A DNA stretch of 64,000 bases, taken from contig NZ_JAHRIB010000008.1 of assembly GCF_019090165.1 (NCBI RefSeq), positions 1 to 64,000 of the forward strand, read 5' to 3'. Shown one piece after another: positions 59,253-64,000 of the stretch; position 1 is the stretch's first letter; every line of letters begins with the position of its first letter. Source of the stretch: Streptomyces sp. BV286 (GTDB lineage: Bacteria > Actinomycetota > Actinomycetes > Streptomycetales > Streptomycetaceae). Made by a program: the position numbers and the translations under genes. The notes below the pieces were generated by a model. It did not search any database and was not told where the DNA came from. It saw only the letters and a list, made by a program, of their open reading frames with translations.

Positions 59253-59372
59253 CCGGAAAGCGTCGGGCCGGACTCGGCGTACCGTGATAGACGAACACCC
59301 GCACACCCAGCTGAGACCGCATCTGAGAACTGACTCGACATCCAGCTGAGACACCTCTGAGGAGACAGTGCT

Positions 59373-60344
59373 GTGACCGGGATCAAGACGACCGGCGAGA
59401 AGAAGATGATGTTCTTCTCCGGCCGCGCCCACCCCGAGCTTGCCGAGGAGGTCGCCCACCAGCTGGGTGTCGGGGTCGTCCCGACGAAGGCCTTCGACTT
59501 CGCCAACGGTGAGATCTACGTCCGCTACGAGGAGTCGGCCCGTGGCGCCGACTGCTTCCTGATCCAGAGCCACACGGCTCCGATCAACAAATGGATCATG
59601 GAACAGCTGATCATGATCGATGCTCTGAAGCGGGCCTCCGCCCGGAGCATCACGGTGATCATGCCGTTCTACGGTTACGCCCGTCAGGACAAGAAGCACC
59701 GTGGGCGTGAGCCGATCTCGGCCCGTCTGATCGCCGACATGATGAAGACGGCGGGCGCGGACCGCCTCCTGACGGTCGATCTGCACACCGACCAGATCCA
59801 GGGCTTCTTCGACGGCCCGGTGGACCACCTGTTCTCGCTGCCGCTGCTCGCGGACTACGTGGGTCACAAGGTGGACCGCACCAAGCTCACGGTCGTCTCG
59901 CCGGACGCCGGCCGCGTGCGCGTCGCCGACCGCTGGTGCGACCGTCTGGGCGCTCCGCTCGCGATCGTGCACAAGCGGCGCGACAAGGACGTCGCGAACC
60001 AGGTGACGGTCCACGAGGTCGTCGGTGACGTCGAGGGCCGGGTCTGTGTCCTGGTCGACGACATGATCGACACCGGTGGCACGATCTGTGCCGCCGCGGA
60101 CGCGCTGTTCGCGCACGGCGCGGAGGACGTCATCGTGACGGCGACGCACGGTGTGCTGTCCGGTCCGGCCGCGGACCGTCTGAAGAACTCGAAGGTCAGC
60201 GAGTTCATCTTCACGGACACGCTGCCCACGCCGGGCGAGCTGGAGCTCGACAAGATCACGGTGCTGTCGATCGCGCCGACGATCGCGAACGCGGTGCGTG
60301 AGGTCTTCGAGGACGGTTCCGTGACCAGCCTCTTCGACGAGTAG
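59373..60344 (+). CDS. prs: Ribose-phosphate pyrophosphokinase
   Basis: This 323-residue class I enzyme makes PRPP from ribose-5-phosphate and ATP, the precursor for nucleotides, histidine and tryptophan. Family motifs are present: FANGEIYVRYEESARGAD, the catalytic flexible loop with MPFYGYARQDKKHRGREPIS, LLTVDLHTDQIQGFF, and the PRPP-binding VLVDDMIDTGGTI. The GTG at 59373 follows GAGGAGA. The leader contains two exact CCAGCTGAGAC repeats (59307-59317 and 59342-59352). It follows glmU, the usual actinobacterial order, and precedes rplY. Confidence 0.95.
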   Translation: MTGIKTTGEKKMMFFSGRAHPELAEEVAHQLGVGVVPTKAFDFANGEIYVRYEESARGADCFLIQSHTAPINKWIMEQLIMIDALKRASARSITVIMPFYGYARQDKKHRGREPISARLIADMMKTAGADRLLTVDLHTDQIQGFFDGPVDHLFSLPLLADYVGHKVDRTKLTVVSPDAGRVRVADRWCDRLGAPLAIVHKRRDKDVANQVTVHEVVGDVEGRVCVLVDDMIDTGGTICAAADALFAHGAEDVIVTATHGVLSGPAADRLKNSKVSEFIFTDTLPTPGELELDKITVLSIAPTIANAVREVFEDGSVTSLFDE

Positions 60345-60387
60345 TGAGTCCGGCCGCGGCCTCCTCGGGGTCCGCGTAGATCGATTT

Positions 60388-60415
60388 CTTGTACGGCCTC
60401 CCCGCCGCGTAAGCT
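60388..60415 (+). promoter_or_regulatory. Probable rplY promoter
   Basis: CTTGTA (60388-60393) as -35 and TAAGCT (60410-60415) as -10 are 16 bases apart. A 7-bp hairpin (60439-60445 with 60453-60459) lies in the presumed leader. It suggests rplY has its own start in addition to read-through from prs. Confidence 0.45.
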
Positions 60416-60540
60416 GTCACAGTTGCTCGGCGAGGGAGGCCGCACTCTTCTGGTGCGGCGGTCCGTTATCGACGCGCTCTTCGTAGCAGGCCGACGGTGT
60501 GGCCGGGTGACTTTCTTCCCCCTGTACTACGAGGAGTGAC

Positions 60541-61128
60541 ATGTCCGAGGTCAAGCTCGCCGCCGAGACCCGCACCGAGTTCGGCAAGGGTGCCGCGCGC
60601 CGCATCCGCCGTGAGAGCAAGGTTCCCGCCGTTGTGTACGGCCACGGTGGCGACCCGGTCCACATCACGCTGCCGGGCCACGAGCTGCAGCTCGCCCTGC
60701 GTACCCCGAACGTCCTGCTGACCCTGGACATCGAGGGCAAGTCCCAGCTGGCGATCCCGAAGGCCGTCCAGCGTGACGCCATCAAGGGCTTCCTCGAGCA
60801 CGTCGACCTGCTGCTGGTGAAGAGCGGCGAGAAGGTCAACGTCGAGGTCTACGTGCACACCGAGGGCGACCTGGCTCCCGGCGCCTTCCTTCTCGAGCAC
60901 GTGCTCAGCACGCTGACCGTCGAGGCCGAGGCCACGCACATCCCCGAGTCGGTCACCGTCTCCATCGAGGGCCTGGAGGCCGGTGCCGCCATCCTCGCCA
61001 AGGACATTCCGCTGCCCGAGGGCACCACGCTGGCCATCGACGAGGACGCGGTCGTGCTGCAGGTGCTGGCCGCCCAGGCCGAGGAGCCCTCGGACGAGTC
61101 CGCGGGTGACGAGTCCGCCGAGGCCTGA
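60541..61128 (+). CDS. rplY: 50S ribosomal protein bL25 (Ctc/TL5 form)
   Basis: This 195-residue protein binds 5S rRNA. The N-terminal L25 domain ([32 protein letters not shown]) is followed by the TL5/Ctc C-terminal beta domain from about residue 100 ([18 protein letters not shown]), then an acidic tail ([15 protein letters not shown]). The long form is general-stress-linked in many bacteria. The ATG follows GAGGAG. It is located between prs and pth, the conserved order, and ends in a long GC-rich hairpin. Confidence 0.95.
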   Translation: MSEVKLAAETRTEFGKGAARRIRRESKVPAVVYGHGGDPVHITLPGHELQLALRTPNVLLTLDIEGKSQLAIPKAVQRDAIKGFLEHVDLLLVKSGEKVNVEVYVHTEGDLAPGAFLLEHVLSTLTVEAEATHIPESVTVSIEGLEAGAAILAKDIPLPEGTTLAIDEDAVVLQVLAAQAEEPSDESAGDESAEA

Positions 61129-61148
61129 TCCCGCACCGGATCACTGTT

Positions 61149-61209
61149 CGCCGGCCGCCGCTCCTGCGGGCCCTGTCGTCACGACGGGACCCGGGGGCGG
61201 CGGCCGGCG
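61149..61209 (+). terminator. Long hairpin after rplY
   Basis: A perfect 13-bp outer stem (61149-61161 with 61197-61209) encloses a second stem, CTGTCGT with ACGACGG. Strong structure in the rplY-pth gap. Confidence 0.65.
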
Positions 61210-61274
61210 CGTATCCGCCGATCGACGACCGCTGGTCGAGAGCAGCTGGTCAAGGACCCTTGGGAGACACGGAC

Positions 61275-61871
61275 GTGACCACGGAACCAGGCGCCCCCTG
61301 GCTGATCGTGGGGCTCGGCAACCCCGGCCCCGACTACGCCATGAACCGGCACAACGTCGGCTTCATGGTGGCCGACCTCCTCGCCGGGCGGATCGGCGGG
61401 AAGTTCAAGAGGGCGGGCAAGGCCCAGGCGCAGGTGATCGAGGGGCGGATCGGCCCGCCGGGTCCGGCGAACCGCCGGGTGATCCTGGCGAAGCCGATGT
61501 CGTACATGAACCTGTCGGGCGGACCGGTGACGGGGCTGCGTGACTTCTACAAGGTGCCGACGGCGAACATCGTGGCCGTGCACGACGAGCTGGACATCGA
61601 CCACGGGGTGCTGCGGCTCAAGCTGGGCGGTGGCGACAACGGCCACAACGGTCTGAAGTCGATGACGAAGGCGATGGGTCCGGACTACCACCGGGTCCGG
61701 TTCGGCATCGGCCGTCCGCCGGGGCGTATGCAGGTCGCGGATTTCGTGCTGAAGGACTTCTCCTCGGCCGAGCGCAAGGAGCTGGACTACTTCGTGGACC
61801 GGGCCGCGGACGCGGTGGAGGCGCTGGTCATCGAGGGGCTGGAGCGGGCGCAGTCGACGTACAACTCGTGA
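61275..61871 (+). CDS. pth: Peptidyl-tRNA hydrolase
   Basis: This 198-residue enzyme releases tRNA from prematurely dropped peptidyl-tRNA. Active-site residues are visible: N16 in [10 protein letters not shown], catalytic H26 in [17 protein letters not shown], the aspartate in [11 protein letters not shown], and [11 protein letters not shown]. The GTG at 61275 is seven bases after GGGAGA; the in-frame TTG at 61260 has no ribosome site. The order prs-rplY-pth is conserved in actinobacteria and links nucleotide supply to translation. Confidence 0.95.
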   Translation: MTTEPGAPWLIVGLGNPGPDYAMNRHNVGFMVADLLAGRIGGKFKRAGKAQAQVIEGRIGPPGPANRRVILAKPMSYMNLSGGPVTGLRDFYKVPTANIVAVHDELDIDHGVLRLKLGGGDNGHNGLKSMTKAMGPDYHRVRFGIGRPPGRMQVADFVLKDFSSAERKELDYFVDRAADAVEALVIEGLERAQSTYNS

Positions 61872-61998
61872 GGTGTGACGTGCGGCTTCCCGGGTGGGCC
61901 GGGCGGATGTGCCGGGGCAGTTGAAAGGTCCGTACAACGCGGGACTTGTCCCCCACCGGAGTTGACCGGGCGCGGGGCCATGGCCAAGGATCGCCGCC

Positions 61999-62484
61999 AT
62001 GCCTGCCCATGCCTCCCGTCGGAACGCGTCCGCGGCGCTGCTGTTCGGGCGGCTCGCGGCGATGGGTACGGTCGCGGCGCTGATCCTGATCGCGGGTGTC
62101 TGGGCGTCCTGGGGCACCGCTCAGCACGTGATGCTCACCAAGGGGCGTGAGCGCGGCACGATGACGGTCACCCGGTGTGCCGAGGACCGGTGCACGGGTC
62201 CGTACCGGCCGGTGTCGGCGGGGTCCACGGCGCGGGAGCTGGTCGTGCTCGACAGTGAGGTGGCCGTCGAGAAGGGCCGCACGTACGCGGTCGTGGTGAA
62301 GCCCGGCAGCGACGATGTCGTCCGCACGGGCACGGGTGGTCTTCTCTATGCCTGGGTGCCACTCGGGGGCGCGCTGATGCTCGCGTCGATGGTGGTGGCG
62401 GGCGGGCTGCGGCTGAGCCGGCCGGCGTGGGTGCTGGGCGGTGCGGGTCTGACGCTGGTGACGGCCGCGTTCCTGGCGCTCTGA
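61999..62484 (+). CDS. Small membrane protein of unknown function
   Basis: This 161-residue protein has an N-terminal helix (about 20-37), an extracytoplasmic middle domain with two cysteines (TRCAEDRCTGPYRPV) that probably form a disulfide, and two C-terminal helices (about 117-134 and 141-160). The topology resembles small DUF3592-like envelope proteins, but I am not certain of the family. It lies between pth and the convergent ppc, with a shared terminator. Confidence 0.78.
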   Translation: MPAHASRRNASAALLFGRLAAMGTVAALILIAGVWASWGTAQHVMLTKGRERGTMTVTRCAEDRCTGPYRPVSAGSTARELVVLDSEVAVEKGRTYAVVVKPGSDDVVRTGTGGLLYAWVPLGGALMLASMVVAGGLRLSRPAWVLGGAGLTLVTAAFLAL

Positions 62485-62501
62485 GGTTTTCTCCCCGAAC
62501 G

Positions 62502-62545
62502 CGAAGGCGCCTGTCCGGCTCGTACGGGCCGGACAGGCGCCTTCG
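62502..62545. terminator. Bidirectional hairpin terminator
   Basis: A perfect 18-bp stem (62502-62519 with 62528-62545) and an 8-nt loop lie between the convergent membrane protein gene and ppc. Confidence 0.8.
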
Positions 62546-62564
62546 TGTGCCGTGGCGGTGCGGG

Positions 62565-64000
62565 TCAGCCGGTGTTGCGCAGGCCCGCCGCCACGCCGTT
62601 GACGGTGAGGAGCAGGGCCCGGGACAGCAGCGGGTCCGGCTCGGAGCCGGCCGCGGCGGCGTCGCGCTGGCGCTTGAGGAGGGCGACCTGGAGGTAGGAG
62701 ATCGGGTCCAGGTAGGCGTCGCGGATGGTGAAGGTCTGCTTGAGCACCGGGTGGGCGTCGAGGAGTTCGGCCTCACCGGTGATGCGCAGCACCTCGCGGA
62801 CGGTCAGCTCATGCTCGGCCTCGATGGTGGCGAAGACGTGCTGGAGCTCCTCGGGGACGAGGGTCTCGACGTAGTGGCGGGCGATCCTGAGATCGGTCTT
62901 GGCGAGCGTCATCTCGACGTTGGAGATGAAGTTGCGGAAGAAGTGCCACTGCTCGTGCATCTCGTCCAGGACGCTGTCGAGACCGGCCTCGCGCAGTGCC
63001 TTGAGGCCGGAGCCGACGCCGAACCAGCCGGGCACGATCTGCCGCGACTGGGTCCAGCCGAAGACCCACGGGATGGCGCGCAGGCCGTCGAGCGAGACGC
63101 CCGAGCCGGGGCGGCGGGAGGGCCGCGAGCCCAGGTGCAGGTCGGCGAGCTGGTCGACCGGCGTGGAGGCGAGGAAGTACGTCGGCAGGTCGGGGTCCTC
63201 GACCAGGCGGCGGTAGGCGGCCTCGGCCGACTCGGAGACGACGTCCATGGCGGCGTCCCAGCGGGCGAGTGCCTCGTCGGACTGGCGCGGTGCGGTGTGC
63301 AGCGCGGAGGCCTGGAGGGTGGCCGCGACGGTCAGTTCCAGGTTCTCCCGGGCCAGGGACGGCACGAGGTACTTGTCGGAGATGACCTCGCCCTGTTCGG
63401 TGACCTTGATCTCGCCCTCCAGGGTGCCCCAGGGCTGGGCGAGGATCGCGTCGTGCGAGGGGCCGCCGCCGCGGCCGACGGTGCCGCCGCGGCCGTGGAA
63501 GAGCCGCAGCCGTACGCCGTACCGGTGGGCGACGTCGCGCAGGCGGCGCTGGGCCCGGTGGATCTCCCACTGCGAGGTGGTGATGCCGCCGAACTTCGAG
63601 GAGTCGGAGTAGCCGAGCATGACCTCCTGCACGTCTCCGCGCAGCGCCACGAGCCGCCGGTAGGACGGGTCGGACAGCATGTCCTCGAGGATGGTGTCGG
63701 CGGCCTTGAGCTCGTCGGTCGTCTCCAGGAGCGGCACGATGCCGATCTTCGCCCAGCCGGCGTGCAGGTCGAGGAGTCCGGCCTCGCGGGCCAGCACGGC
63801 GGCGGCGAACACGTCGTCGGCGCCCTGGCACATCGAGATGATGTACGACTCGATCACCTCGGGTCCGAAGACCCGGAGCGCCTTCTTGACCGTCTCGAAG
63901 ACGCCGAGGGTCTTCTGTCCTGCCGCGTCCAGGGGGGCCGGGGCCGGCGCGAGGGGCCGGCGGGAGCGCAGTTCCTTGGCGAGCAGCTTGTGGCGGTACT
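62565..64000 (-). CDS. ppc: Phosphoenolpyruvate carboxylase, N-terminus outside window
   Basis: The 478 visible residues are the C-terminal half of PEP carboxylase, which fixes bicarbonate onto PEP to give oxaloacetate. Signature segments are [35 protein letters not shown] with its catalytic arginine and glycine loop, and [23 protein letters not shown]. The C-terminal end LRNTG is the family's tail that closes the active site. The frame stays open through position 64000, so the start lies beyond the window. It is the main anaplerotic enzyme of streptomycetes. Confidence 0.97.
   Translation of the reverse strand, partial: YRHKLLAKELRSRRPLAPAPAPLDAAGQKTLGVFETVKKALRVFGPEVIESYIISMCQGADDVFAAAVLAREAGLLDLHAGWAKIGIVPLLETTDELKAADTILEDMLSDPSYRRLVALRGDVQEVMLGYSDSSKFGGITTSQWEIHRAQRRLRDVAHRYGVRLRLFHGRGGTVGRGGGPSHDAILAQPWGTLEGEIKVTEQGEVISDKYLVPSLARENLELTVAATLQASALHTAPRQSDEALARWDAAMDVVSESAEAAYRRLVEDPDLPTYFLASTPVDQLADLHLGSRPSRRPGSGVSLDGLRAIPWVFGWTQSRQIVPGWFGVGSGLKALREAGLDSVLDEMHEQWHFFRNFISNVEMTLAKTDLRIARHYVETLVPEELQHVFATIEAEHELTVREVLRITGEAELLDAHPVLKQTFTIRDAYLDPISYLQVALLKRQRDAAAAGSEPDPLLSRALLLTVNGVAAGLRNTG

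Noticed and set aside
57246..60149. A minus-strand open frame across glmU and prs
   Set aside because: It is antisense to two well-supported essential genes and also crosses the tRNA-Gln gene.

Overview
The window is a piece of a Streptomyces chromosome. GC content is very high with strong third-position GC bias, GTG starts are common, and the order eno / ftsB-divIC / DUF501 / ppx, then rpf genes, mazG, mfd and glmU-prs-rplY-pth-ppc is the conserved core order of streptomycetes. The tRNA-Leu(UAA) gene bldA is also present. I see no prophage, integrase, transposase, rRNA operon or CRISPR array; this is mostly core chromosome.

Layout. 1-8866: a truncated aromatic amino acid lyase homologue, cystathionine beta-synthase, an SGNH hydrolase, a thiolase, small proteins and a YccA/BI-1 membrane protein. 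9051-10520: pobA and bldA. 10913-15629: a MacB/FtsX-type ABC pair and a cyclopropane-fatty-acid-synthase-like methyltransferase. 15822-21193: NADH dehydrogenase II behind a Rex-type operator, then ppx, DUF501, ftsB and eno. 21604-23602: two resuscitation-promoting-factor-like muralidases, the first behind a ydaO (c-di-AMP) riboswitch. 23811-31394: P450, mazG, a SurA-like lipoprotein, a Ser/Thr kinase with a coupled membrane protein, and an orphan adenine-methyltransferase-like protein. 31629-41571: lipoproteins, a GNAT protein, a secreted HNH-type nuclease-like protein, mfd and a second ABC pair closely resembling the first. 42068-49259: a drug-efflux MFS protein, a secreted glycoside hydrolase, two unknown small proteins and a DUF485/solute-symporter pair. 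49408-50295: a DivIVA/FilP-like coiled-coil protein. 50530-55824: a divergent cluster of nucleic-acid-deaminase-like and SUKH immunity-like proteins. 55862-57190: an orphan histidine kinase. 57553-64000: tRNA-Gln, glmU, prs, rplY, pth, a small membrane protein and the 3' part of ppc.

How it works together. Much of the block serves growth and the cell envelope: glycolysis (eno), PRPP and UDP-GlcNAc supply, ribosome rescue, anaplerosis, cell division, wall remodelling and respiration. Two nucleotide or redox signals act in cis: c-di-AMP on the first rpf gene and, by inference, NADH/NAD+ through Rex on ndh. The least understood part is the deaminase/SUKH cluster. It has the parts of a polymorphic toxin-immunity system but no visible export signal, and the divergent promoter region contains a nearly perfect 27-bp hairpin. 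Dispersed imperfect-palindrome repeats occur in several intergenic gaps, and one appears to have inserted in frame into glmU.
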